NCBI GenBank assembly: GCA_964396245.1
Contig: CAYNEO010000008.1
Location: forward strand, 49,792-113,791
Reading direction: 5' to 3'
DNA length: 64,000 bases
Source: CAYNEO01 sp964396245
Lineage (GTDB): Bacteria > Zixibacteria > MSB-5A5 > GN15 > FEB-12
Part shown: positions 36,934-47,536 of the stretch, piece by piece
Layout of the letters: every line of letters starts with the position of its first letter
Numbering within the stretch: the stretch's first letter is position 1
Made by a program: the position numbers and the translations under genes
Notes under the pieces: generated by a model
What the model saw: only the letters and a program-made list of their open reading frames with translations
The model's database searches: none
Told to the model about the DNA's origin: nothing

Positions 36934-38385
36934 TCACTCTGAAGAGTGTTTTGTATTCCGTATATGTTCAACCGCGTTTTTCATCCGCTCCACGACCACC
37001 CGTTGGGACAATACCGCCAGCATATCATACAGGCCCGGACCGGCCGGGACCCCGGAGACGGCAAGCCGGGTCGGGTGAATCAGCTCGGCCGGCTTGACAT
37101 TCTTTTCCTCGGCCAGTTTCACCAGCGCCTGCTCGGCCGTTTCGTGCGTGAACGGCTCGAGCGCTTCAAAGCGGGCGGCCAACTCTTCCATCAAATCGGC
37201 CGCAGCCGGCGTGAACCGCTTCTGTTCGGCCTTCGGGTCATAAGTATAATCAAAACCGAAGAAATATCCACCCATAGAGACGAAATCGGTGAGCCGTTTG
37301 GCTCGTTCTTTCAGGAGGCTGATCACTTCTCTCAGGTAGACCCAGCGAGTCTCGAGCCAGTATTTCGTCGTCAGCCCGGCATCGACCAGAAGCGGCGCCA
37401 CCAGTACGGCCAGGTCGTGATCAGTCTTTTTCATAATGTGTTCGCGGTTGATCGCGAGCAGTTTTTCTTCATCGAAGACCGCGTTGGAGGGGTTGAAGTG
37501 CTTTTCGTCGAAAATACCGATCATTTCCTCCGGCGTGTAAACCTCGCGGTCAGTCTTGGGTGACCATCCGAGGAGGCAGAGATAATTGAACATCGCCTCG
37601 GCCAGGATTCCCTCTGCCCGGTATTCAGCCACGTCCTTGTCGCCAAGTCGCTTCGAGACCTTCTTCTTGTCCGGGCGGAGGATGAGCGGTACGTGTCCGA
37701 ATCGGGGGACATCGTACCCGAGAGCATGGTAGAGATGAATCTGTTTAAAGGTATTGGAGATATGATCGTTGCCCCTGATGACATGGGTAATGCCCATGTC
37801 GTGATCATCAACGACTACCGCAAGGTTGTAGGTTGCGGAACCGTCGGACCGGGCAATGATGAGATCTTCGATATCCTCGTAGTCGCGAGAAATTTCCCCG
37901 AGCACCATATCGGTAAACGTGGTGACGCCCTCCGGGATTCTCAGCCGAACCGAATAGCTTTCGCCGGCGTCGAGCCGGCGGGCGGTTTCCTCTTCCGAGT
38001 GCCGCAACAACTCGCGACTGAACGGGCGCTTTTCGGCCCGTGATTTTTCGCGCTCCGCCTGAATTTCCTCGGGCGTGGCAAAGCTCCGGTAAGCGTGGCC
38101 GGTGTCGACGAGCCTCTGCGCGGCTTCGCGGTAGAGCTCCGAGCGCTGTGATTGATAGACAACCTTCTCATCCCACTGGAGACCGAGCCACTCGAGAGCG
38201 GAGAGGATGGGTTCGATCAATTCCGGTTTGGAACGTTCCAGATCAGTATCTTCAATTCGGACGACAAATTCGCCGCCGTAATGACGGGCAAAAAGATAAT
38301 TGAATATGGCCGTCCGGGCGGTCCCCACGTGGAGGTAGCCCGTCGGCGACGGGGCAATTCGAACTTTCACGTGCTTGTCAGTCAT
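36934..38385 (-). CDS. gltX: Glutamyl-tRNA synthetase
   Basis: A 483-residue class I aminoacyl-tRNA synthetase that charges tRNA(Glu). HIGH-type motif in APSPTGYLHVGTARTAIFNYL (about residues 10-30), KMSKS-type motif as KKKVSKRLGDKDVAEY (about 238-253), and a helical anticodon-binding domain in the last 150 residues. The ATG at 38385 matches the family start exactly. An open frame continues upstream only because it runs through the N gap; it is not one fused protein. Whether the enzyme is discriminating (tRNA-Glu only) cannot be judged. Downstream genes (rubrerythrin-like, rubredoxin-like, peroxiredoxin) are closely spaced behind it. Confidence 0.96.
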   Translation of the reverse strand: MTDKHVKVRIAPSPTGYLHVGTARTAIFNYLFARHYGGEFVVRIEDTDLERSKPELIEPILSALEWLGLQWDEKVVYQSQRSELYREAAQRLVDTGHAYRSFATPEEIQAEREKSRAEKRPFSRELLRHSEEETARRLDAGESYSVRLRIPEGVTTFTDMVLGEISRDYEDIEDLIIARSDGSATYNLAVVVDDHDMGITHVIRGNDHISNTFKQIHLYHALGYDVPRFGHVPLILRPDKKKVSKRLGDKDVAEYRAEGILAEAMFNYLCLLGWSPKTDREVYTPEEMIGIFDEKHFNPSNAVFDEEKLLAINREHIMKKTDHDLAVLVAPLLVDAGLTTKYWLETRWVYLREVISLLKERAKRLTDFVSMGGYFFGFDYTYDPKAEQKRFTPAAADLMEELAARFEALEPFTHETAEQALVKLAEEKNVKPAELIHPTRLAVSGVPAGPGLYDMLAVLSQRVVVERMKNAVEHIRNTKHSSE

Positions 38386-38391
38386 GTGGCG

Positions 38392-38491
38392 NNNNNNNNN
38401 NNNNNNNNNNNNNNNNNNNNNNNNNNNNNNNNNNNNNNNNNNNNNNNNNNNNNNNNNNNNNNNNNNNNNNNNNNNNNNNNNNNNNNNNNNN
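38392..38491. other. Assembly gap of 100 N
   Basis: Exactly 100 N, a standard scaffold-gap size, so the true distance is unknown. The 3' end of the next gene and the gltX promoter may be inside it. Confidence 0.99.
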
Positions 38492-38850
38492 TAAGCGGTC
38501 ACGGGAGCCTTGGCCGGCTCCGGCTCAACCGGGTTAAACTCGAATTCCATGCCGCCGACGGCACGGGCAATCAGGTTGTAGATGGCTGCCCCGATGACTA
38601 CAAACAGCGTGTAGAATATGGCCATGCCGATGGCTCCCATAATAGGCATGATGACTATGAGCCACCCGAACGACATTCCCTCGAGGGCGCCGTATTCACC
38701 CTGCGGCATGGGAAATGATGATGCGATGCTCAGGATAAAGCCCATTAACAGGGCGTAGAGCAGGCCCACGATGAAGCCCACGACAAGATTGAGGAAGAAG
38801 GTAACCTTGATTAGAGGCCAAATGGCAATTGTTCTCAGCTCATACTTCAT
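38492..38850 (-). CDS. Two-pass membrane protein (DUF3566-like), 3' end at gap
   Basis: About 118 residues are visible. A short N-terminal strand (MKYELRTIAIWPLIKVTFF) leads into two long hydrophobic segments (residues about 14-45 and 62-95) and a conserved-looking IYNLIARAVGGMEFEF end, then a Pro/Ala tail. The pattern (basic short N-terminus, two helices, IYNLIAR-x-VGG end) resembles DUF3566-type membrane proteins, but I am unsure. The last visible codon is TAN, so the gene may stop right at the gap. It starts with an ATG after GGAGGAT. Confidence 0.65.
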
Positions 38851-38934
38851 ACTGATCCTCCACTCCGCTTACGTGATGCTTATGCCTGCACGGCGCCCCT
38901 CGCGGGGACGGCTATGATTCTCCGGATACACATG

Positions 38935-41049
38935 TTACCCGGAAACATTTCTCGCGATAAATCTCGCATCGACCGCCTTGCACTTGTCCTTGTCCGGCGA
39001 CACGATGAAAGGGTTGATGTCTATTTCTGTAAAAACCGGGAAGTCGGTCACTAATTGTGACAGTCGCATTAAGGTCTCCGTGATGGTCGGCAGATGCACC
39101 GGCTGAGAGCCCCGGAACCCGGTGAGCAGCGGATACGATTTCAGCGATTCGATCATCTCGCGGGCTCCCTGATCGCTTACCGGGGCGATGCGGAACGACA
39201 CATCCTTCATAACCTCGACATAGATGCCGCCGAGACCAAACATGATAAGCGGACCAAAAGAGGGATCCGTTGTCATACCGATCACCGTTTCAACTTCGCC
39301 GACAACCATCTGCTGCATGGCGACCGAGAAGGACTGTCCCGTCTTGAGTTTTCCAACGCGTTTCTTCAATTCATTGAAGGCGTCGCGGACTTCCTTGTCG
39401 GAACGCAGGTCAACATGCACGCCACCAACCTCGGTCTTATGCAGAACCGAAGGACTGGCGATTTTCATCACGACCGGATAGCCGATATGGCGCGCCATGG
39501 ACACCGCCTTGGAGGCGCTCTCGGCGTATTCATATTCAGCCGCCTGAATCCCGTAGGCCGTGAGTATTTCAATGGCATCGTCGCCTACAATCGATCCGGA
39601 TTTTTGCTTCAAGGTCCGATCGATTATCTGCTGGACCTTGGCGGAATCGACTTTGAATTTCTTGAAGCTGCCCCGCTTCCGATTGAGCCACTTCCGATAC
39701 TGGCTGATACTGGCCAATGTTTTGGCGATCGCCTCGGGGAAAATGTAGACCGGGATATTGTTCTCTTTGAGATAGTTGATTCCCGCCGAGCCGCCGCCGG
39801 CCCCCATAAAACAGGCCAGAACGGTCTTTTCGGTATCAGCAAGAGCCTGCTGGATATTCCGGGCAACATCGAGCTGATCGATAGTCACCGGCGGTACAAA
39901 GATCGGGATGATCGTGTCATACCGTTTGTCTTTTTTGATGACATTGAGCGTCTTGTTGAACTCCGGTCCGCCGGCCCCGGCTACCATATCCATCGGGTTC
40001 GAATACGAAGCATCCGCCGAACTGAAGGTTTTGAGTTCTTTGATAATGGATGGCGTCAGCGACGGCATCTCGAGCCCGTTGTTGATGAGGGCGTCGGTTG
40101 CCAGAATACCCGGTCCCCCGGCATTGGTAACGACCACGACCCGATTACCTTTCGGTACCGGTTGGCACGACAACGCCTGGGCGACATCGAACAGCTCTTC
40201 CACCGTCTCGACCCGCATGACGCCTGCCTGTTGGAAGAGAGCATCGACGCCGACATCCAGACCGGCCAGTGCGCCCGTGTGCGACGAGGCCGCCTTGGCG
40301 CCCTGAAGGGTCCGGCCGGACTTGACTGCGACAATAGGTTTCACGCGCGAGACTTCGCGGGCAATCTGCGTGAAGTTACGCGGGTTACCGAAGTTTTCGA
40401 GGTACATCAAGATGATATCGGTTTTGGGGTCATCCTTGAGATAGGTCAGAATGTCGTTGGAGGATATATCCGCCTTGTTGCCGATCGACGCAACCACCGA
40501 GAAACCGATTCCCATCTCCCGCGCCTCACTCATGATAGCCTCGCCCATCGCCCCGGACTGCGTGATGAAGCCGATTTTCCCGAGCTTGGGAAACGTCTTT
40601 CCGAATGTGGCGTTGAGATTGACTTCGGGGTCGGTGTTGACAACGCCGAAACAGTTCGGCCCGATCATGCGCATACCGTACTGGCGCACCACCGCAAGAA
40701 CGGCCTGCTCGCGAGCCTTCCCCTCGGGACCGACTTCGGAAAACCCGGCAGAGATAACCACAATCCCGCGAACGCCCTTTTCGCCGCACTGCTGGACGAC
40801 ATCCTTCACGAACTGTTTCGGCACGATGATGATGGCCAGATCGACGGCATCGGGAACGTCAAGTATAGTCGAGTAGGCTTTGATAGAATGAACGACGGGT
40901 TCTCTCGGATTGACAGGAAAAACCTTGCCGTTGAACTCGGCGGTGAGGATGTTGTGCAGCGTTTCCCGCCCGATCGAGCCGGAGCGTTTGGATGCACCGA
41001 TCACTGCGACCGAATTCGGTCGAAATATGTAATCTAATTCGTGTCTCAT
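38935..41049 (-). CDS. Acetyl-CoA synthetase (ADP-forming), fused alpha-beta
   Basis: A 704-residue NDP-forming acyl-CoA synthetase that converts acetyl-CoA, ADP and phosphate to acetate and ATP (reversible). Domain order: CoA-binding Rossmann domain (PNSVAVIGASKRSGSIG, residues about 10-26), succinyl-CoA-ligase-like domains with GFITQSGAMGEAIMSEAREM and the phosphohistidine loop SSHTGALAG (about 252-260), then an ATP-grasp beta domain from about residue 470 (YPVVMKIASPSVLHKTEVGG; FGPLIMFGLGGIYVEV; EIDINPF). Fused alpha-beta forms are common. The ATG at 41049 fits the family start; an in-frame ATG at 41160 would add 37 unrelated residues. Known in energy conservation from acetate formation. 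Substrate could be other acyl-CoA. Confidence 0.92.
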   Translation of the reverse strand: MRHELDYIFRPNSVAVIGASKRSGSIGRETLHNILTAEFNGKVFPVNPREPVVHSIKAYSTILDVPDAVDLAIIIVPKQFVKDVVQQCGEKGVRGIVVISAGFSEVGPEGKAREQAVLAVVRQYGMRMIGPNCFGVVNTDPEVNLNATFGKTFPKLGKIGFITQSGAMGEAIMSEAREMGIGFSVVASIGNKADISSNDILTYLKDDPKTDIILMYLENFGNPRNFTQIAREVSRVKPIVAVKSGRTLQGAKAASSHTGALAGLDVGVDALFQQAGVMRVETVEELFDVAQALSCQPVPKGNRVVVVTNAGGPGILATDALINNGLEMPSLTPSIIKELKTFSSADASYSNPMDMVAGAGGPEFNKTLNVIKKDKRYDTIIPIFVPPVTIDQLDVARNIQQALADTEKTVLACFMGAGGGSAGINYLKENNIPVYIFPEAIAKTLASISQYRKWLNRKRGSFKKFKVDSAKVQQIIDRTLKQKSGSIVGDDAIEILTAYGIQAAEYEYAESASKAVSMARHIGYPVVMKIASPSVLHKTEVGGVHVDLRSDKEVRDAFNELKKRVGKLKTGQSFSVAMQQMVVGEVETVIGMTTDPSFGPLIMFGLGGIYVEVMKDVSFRIAPVSDQGAREMIESLKSYPLLTGFRGSQPVHLPTITETLMRLSQLVTDFPVFTEIDINPFIVSPDKDKCKAVDARFIARNVSG

Positions 41050-41227
41050 GGTATTCGGGTATGCCTTCAGTGTGTCACCGGTGTAGTCCGATGTGCCGTA
41101 ACGAGTAACTCTCCTGCTGGTGGTGCTACCCTCCGGTGACATTTCACAGGCAATCAACATTGTGACCGATAAATGTCAAGCGAAACTTGCCCCGCACAGG
41201 CTCGCTGTGTTGGCGCCCTCAGAAATG

Positions 41228-41254
41228 AAAAGGCCGCCATCTGTGATGGCGGCC
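41228..41254 (-). terminator. Rho-independent terminator of ppdK
   Basis: GGCCGCCAT and ATGGCGGCC form a perfect 9-bp stem with a CTGTG-type loop; the minus strand continues with TTTT. It lies 27 bp after the ppdK stop. Confidence 0.88.
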
Positions 41255-41280
41255 CTGAGATTGTCTCTGCTTACGGACCA

Positions 41281-44070
<2,790 letters not shown>

Positions 44071-44127
44071 GTGATCTCCTATTATCCAATACAGTATCGT
44101 TAGTTAGCACCTCAAAAACGAACCCTA

Positions 44128-44156
44128 TGTATAACTAGTTCCGGGGCGGAAGGCAA
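44128..44156 (-). promoter_or_regulatory. ppdK promoter
   Basis: On the minus strand TTGCCT (44156-44151), 17-bp spacer, TATACA (44133-44128), about 50 bp before the ATG. Confidence 0.55.
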
Positions 44157-44158
44157 CA

Positions 44159-44203
44159 GAAAAGGCGATTGAGAGGGTACCACACCCTTGCCCTCAATCG
44201 CCT
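44159..44203 (-). terminator. Terminator of the small basic protein gene
   Basis: AGGCGATTGAG (44163-44173) and CTCAATCGCCT (44193-44203) pair over 11 bp, with an inner AGGGT/ACCCT stem. On the minus strand CCTTTTCTGTT follows. It separates this gene from ppdK. Confidence 0.85.
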
Positions 44204-44234
44204 CAAACTATTGTGATCTGCGGATATATGCGAG

Positions 44235-44582
44235 TTACATCGTAAACAGTCGTTCGCCCTTGATTATCTTCTCCAGCATTTTGACTGTTTTTTCTACCGG
44301 CGCGTGCATCAGGTCAGCCGTGTTAAAAGTACTCCGAATCACCTCCCGCTGGGCGGAAAAACTTGATTTTCCGCGTCCACCGCGAGCTTTCTTCTTGTGA
44401 GTCAGGTTGTACTGACGCTGGTACTCTTTCGCCTTTTCCTTGTGCATTTGATAGTAACGACGTTGATACTCTCGTCGAGCCTCAGCAGTTGACAGCCTCG
44501 ACTTACCCGTCTTCTTCCCTGTTGACGTATCTGCTGACTCGGTGTTGGTTTTGGCCGTGGCATAAGATTTGGGCCGCGCCAT
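44235..44582 (-). CDS. Small basic protein with tandem YQR/K-rich repeat, unknown function
   Basis: A 115-residue, strongly basic, hydrophilic protein. I do not recognise a family. The middle carries two related segments, EYQRRYYQMHKEKAK and EYQRQYNLTHKKKARGGRGK, which look like a duplicated helix with regular basic residues, a common trait of nucleic-acid-binding proteins. The N-terminal 35 residues are S/T/K-rich and probably disordered; the C-terminal 35 (STFNTADLMHAPVEKTVKMLEKIIKGERLF) look helical. No signal peptide or membrane segment. GAGAGGTAGGTA precedes the ATG. It has its own terminator and probable promoter. A chromatin-like or RNA-binding role is only a guess. Confidence 0.75.
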   Translation of the reverse strand: MARPKSYATAKTNTESADTSTGKKTGKSRLSTAEARREYQRRYYQMHKEKAKEYQRQYNLTHKKKARGGRGKSSFSAQREVIRSTFNTADLMHAPVEKTVKMLEKIIKGERLFTM

Positions 44583-44933
44583 TACCTACCTCTCTTTCCC
44601 TAAGATGGTTCCTACCCTTTCCCTGGGATGCAGCTCTTGAAGAGATTTCTCTTGGTTCCTCACACCGAGTACAAGCTAGGAAAATATTGCCTGTATGTCA
44701 AGGAAAAAGTTGCTTTTTTCGAAAAAATCCTCCTTTAAGTCTTGAAAATGTAAGAACTTAATCAGTGCATAAATTAGAGTCAATACAAGCCATTGTCGCA
44801 CAGCGACCTACGCCGCTTCGTGATCTGACGCACAAACCCTTATGGGGCAACGAACAAGGCGTATATTGGCTGAAATCTAACATACACTAATACCTCCGAT
44901 GCATATTATTAATACTGTTTTATTCCCGGAAAC
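44583..44933. other. Intergenic region without a recognisable gene
   Basis: About 350 bp, more AT-rich than average. Near its left end a minus-strand TTGACA (44701-44696), 17 bp, TAGCTT (44678-44673) could be the promoter of the small basic protein gene. Further right a short GTCGC-ACA-GCGAC hairpin (about 44795) is seen. No open frame with a ribosome-binding site, and no tRNA-like fold. Confidence 0.5.
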
Positions 44934-44969
44934 AACAAAAAAATCCCCGCCGATGCGTTTTTCGGCGGG
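44934..44969 (-). terminator. Terminator of the twelve-gene membrane operon
   Basis: CCCGCCGA (44946-44953) pairs with TCGGCGGG (44962-44969); on the minus strand the hairpin is followed by GATTTTTTTG. It lies about 30 bp after the last module gene and is the only strong terminator I see in the cluster. Confidence 0.85.
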
Positions 44970-44999
44970 AATTAACTCATCAAATCCTCATCTATTCGA

Positions 45000-45803
45000 T
45001 CAGGCGCTCTCCTCCGTCCGGTGCCTGAAGTAGAGAGTCAGCTCGCGAATGATATAGACAGCAATCAGCACCATTATCGCCCAGAAGGCTATCTGGAATC
45101 CCGAATTGTAGTTCGGGTTACTGCTGTCGAATGCGGTCGTAATCCAGTTGTTCTCGAGAAACTGTATGCGTTGGATGAACAGCGAGATACGCGCCATGAC
45201 GGTGAACCCGAATGAAGCGCCGAAGCCGATCATCAGAATCCATATGCCGAAGGTCGCGACCGCGCCGAACCATCCCGTGTGCGCCTTTGAGAAAAAGAAG
45301 TAAATCAGCGCGCACAGCGCTCCCACGAAGATGATCAGCTGTGAATATCCGGCCATGACATCGAGAAAACCGTGTCCGAAGAAGTTGCCCCAGTCGATGG
45401 GCGTCATCGTGGCGTACAACTGCTTGTTCACCCGCGCCGACATCTCGAGCGGAATCGCCGTACCGGTGGCAATCCCGATATACAACGCCATCGGCCATCG
45501 CGACACCCACGAGTAGTTCTTCGAGAACCGCGTCCACATCAATATGCCGAGCACGGCCGGGATGACGTAATACCAGCGGGAACTGTCGAGAAAGGCAAAA
45601 TACACGTGTCCGTCGGCCAGCCGCTGGAACAGGTTTGGAACCAGCCCGTTGTGCCAGAGGATAACGACGAAGTATCCCGCCGAAACGCCGACTACCAGGT
45701 GTTCGGCGATCTTGTAGAACGGATTATCCTTGTACAGGAAGGAGAATGTCGCCAGCGTCACGAACGCCGCGAAGGAGGTCCAGAGAAAAGTGTAAAAATC
45801 CAT
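45000..45803 (-). CDS. Module copy 1, D-type polytopic membrane protein
   Basis: 267 residues with six to seven hydrophobic segments. It shares with its two paralogues (49489-50301 and 53205-53837) the blocks FLYKDNPFYKIAEHL with VGVSAGY (about residues 22-45) and IYFFFSKAHTGWFG, then GIWILMIGFGASFGFTVMAR and ISLFIQRI. This copy is the most divergent: it has a C-terminal extension with an extra membrane helix (AFWAIMVLIAVYIIREL) and a short charged tail. No catalytic motif known to me. Last gene of the cluster, two bases after the C-type gene, with the terminator just beyond. Function unknown; the invariant order suggests a subunit of a membrane complex. Confidence 0.85.
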   Translation of the reverse strand: MDFYTFLWTSFAAFVTLATFSFLYKDNPFYKIAEHLVVGVSAGYFVVILWHNGLVPNLFQRLADGHVYFAFLDSSRWYYVIPAVLGILMWTRFSKNYSWVSRWPMALYIGIATGTAIPLEMSARVNKQLYATMTPIDWGNFFGHGFLDVMAGYSQLIIFVGALCALIYFFFSKAHTGWFGAVATFGIWILMIGFGASFGFTVMARISLFIQRIQFLENNWITTAFDSSNPNYNSGFQIAFWAIMVLIAVYIIRELTLYFRHRTEESA

Positions 45804-45805
45804 GA

Positions 45806-46684
45806 CTACAACCTCCCTTCCCGTTTGCGTCTGCGTTTATCCATGAGAAATCCGACGTTCCCCACGATGATGAACAGGATGATGACTATATGGGCATAGA
45901 GCTGCACTCTCATGCCGTCCTTGGCCAACCCCGGGTTGTCCGAGAGTTCCTCGTACTCCGCCGCTCCCAGCAGACCGCCCATGATGCCGAATACCTGGCC
46001 GGAGCCCAGATACGGATAGTACTGGGCGGTCATAACGCCGGTGACGCCGAGCGCCAGCGGGAAATTAAACCGCGCCTGCCCGTAACTGATCCAGTAGTCG
46101 GTGATATTGCCTCCCGAGAGGTCAACCACACAGGCTATCTGATCATAGTTCATCACCCCTCGCATCATCGGCAATGAATCGAGCGGCGTGCCGTAATAGT
46201 CATTGGGGAACGGTAGTCGGAAATTCTGCCCCATGCCGAGTATCACCAGGGCAAAATACGGCTTGTAACCGAGAAACGTGTAATCAACACCGTTGACTAT
46301 CTCCCGACCTTTGTAGAACACGCCGTTGTATGTCTTGTCGAACTTGAGCGAGTCCGACACGTTTCGAATCAGCTGGTCGGCCATTCCCGGACCGTTTTGC
46401 GAGAGCGCCGTTATGATCAGGCGCAGTTTCTTTCGCCAGGCGTGTTCCATTATCGCATACGCCATCGGGTGCAACTCCGCAAGGTTGTTGGGATCGTAGT
46501 CGATCGCAATCATCACGATATCACCCGGCGGCAGGCTGTCTATGAAATTATAGATGACCTTTACTTCAGGCTCGACAAGGATGGGTATCTCGAACGGGAC
46601 CGCGTATGTCACCACGCATACCAGGGCCAGCAGGAGGAAGACCCATCGCCGGTCGATACTCATCATTCGATCGAATATGTTCAT
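45806..46684 (-). CDS. Module copy 1, C-type membrane-anchored alpha/beta protein
   Basis: 292 residues. An N-terminal helix (WVFLLLALVCVVTYAVPF) and a C-terminal helix (AHIVIILFIIVGNVGFL) enclose a soluble domain of about 200 residues. Shared with its two paralogues: a strand-loop IAIDYDPNNLAELHPMA, then GVDYTFLGYK, FPNDYYGTPLDSLP, and YPYLGSGQVFGIMGGL followed by GAAEYEEL. The alternating strands and helices suggest a Rossmann-like fold, located outside the cytoplasm if the helices insert conventionally. Basic end (DKRRRKREG) stays in the cytoplasm. No known active-site motif. Function unknown. Confidence 0.85.
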   Translation of the reverse strand: MNIFDRMMSIDRRWVFLLLALVCVVTYAVPFEIPILVEPEVKVIYNFIDSLPPGDIVMIAIDYDPNNLAELHPMAYAIMEHAWRKKLRLIITALSQNGPGMADQLIRNVSDSLKFDKTYNGVFYKGREIVNGVDYTFLGYKPYFALVILGMGQNFRLPFPNDYYGTPLDSLPMMRGVMNYDQIACVVDLSGGNITDYWISYGQARFNFPLALGVTGVMTAQYYPYLGSGQVFGIMGGLLGAAEYEELSDNPGLAKDGMRVQLYAHIVIILFIIVGNVGFLMDKRRRKREGRL

Positions 46685-46696
46685 AATGAGTACTCC

Positions 46697-47524
46697 TTAT
46701 CCTCTGCCCATGTATCCGCGTTCAATACCCAGAATGACCTTCAGCGCGGTCGCGACGATACCCAGCCCGATACCGATAACGATCGCTCGCTGTGCGGCCA
46801 GGTTGGGAACGTTCATCAACCAGTTGGAGGTCTTGTTTATATAGTAAGATGCCGGCCCGAAATACGGATTGAACCTCAGCATCACGATGAGCGCTGCAAA
46901 CAGCAACAGGGTTGCCAGCAGGTTACGCGCACGGAACGCGCGATACGCCGCCGATGCGATAAAAAACGCAAGCAGCGAGAACATCGTGGACATGATCGGA
47001 ATCATCACGTAGTCGAAGAAGGCACGAAACATCGTGCTCTGCAGACCCTTCTGCACGTCCGTGTAGAAGTGCATGCTCCAGGCGTTATCGAACAGCCCGA
47101 TGAGGATAGCGCCGCTCAGACAGACCAGGCTGAGCAACAGGCTTATCCCCCGACTGCGGCCGCCGGCAGTGCGCATCAGTCCGTGCAAGAGGAAAAGCAC
47201 AAACCCGAGCGCGAGCCCGACGAACACGAAAAACCAGCCCCAGTCATTGCCGTTCCGGGCGCTGAAGCCGAAGATGATCATCGCGAACAGCCCGCAGATG
47301 GTGATATATGCGTAGCCCCAGTTCGGGCGTCGGTTTTCAATCTTGTCGGCGGACACTTTTACCAGGGACCAGATCCCGAGTGCGAGGGCCAGAATTCCAA
47401 TGATATAAATCCAGTCCAGGAGGAATTCATAGACCCATTCAGACTCTTCGCGGGGCACGAAGTACTGGAACACCATGAAGAGTCCGAAGATGAACACCAG
47501 TGCAAATGGTAATTGTCGTTTCAT
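46697..47524 (-). CDS. Module copy 1, B-type polytopic membrane protein
   Basis: 275 residues with about seven hydrophobic segments. The C-terminal half is conserved among the three B paralogues: STMFSLLAFFIASAAYRAFR then ARNLLATLLL, and MNVPNLAAQRAIVIGIGLG followed by ILGIERGYMG. The N-terminal half has extra helices relative to the 215- and 225-residue paralogues (a GWFFVFVGLALGFVLFLLHG segment). Thirteen bases separate it from the A-type gene upstream. I know no function for this family; the invariant YRAFRARN block between helices is the best candidate for an interaction or functional site. Confidence 0.85.
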   Translation of the reverse strand: MKRQLPFALVFIFGLFMVFQYFVPREESEWVYEFLLDWIYIIGILALALGIWSLVKVSADKIENRRPNWGYAYITICGLFAMIIFGFSARNGNDWGWFFVFVGLALGFVLFLLHGLMRTAGGRSRGISLLLSLVCLSGAILIGLFDNAWSMHFYTDVQKGLQSTMFRAFFDYVMIPIMSTMFSLLAFFIASAAYRAFRARNLLATLLLFAALIVMLRFNPYFGPASYYINKTSNWLMNVPNLAAQRAIVIGIGLGIVATALKVILGIERGYMGRG

Positions 47525-47536
47525 CTATCGTTCCTT

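Noticed and set aside
36934..38850. A single 638-residue fusion of membrane protein and gltX
   Set aside because: The reading frame runs through 100 N; the gltX start at 38385 matches the family N-terminus exactly, so these are two genes.
39094..41037. A 647-codon plus-strand frame opposite the ADP-forming acetyl-CoA synthetase
   Set aside because: It is antisense to a gene with intact catalytic motifs, has unnatural composition (many H, R, D) and no domain.
44583..44933. Possible tRNA or small gene in the intergenic region
   Set aside because: No cloverleaf with a T-arm GTTCGAA-like motif and no open frame with a ribosome-binding site.
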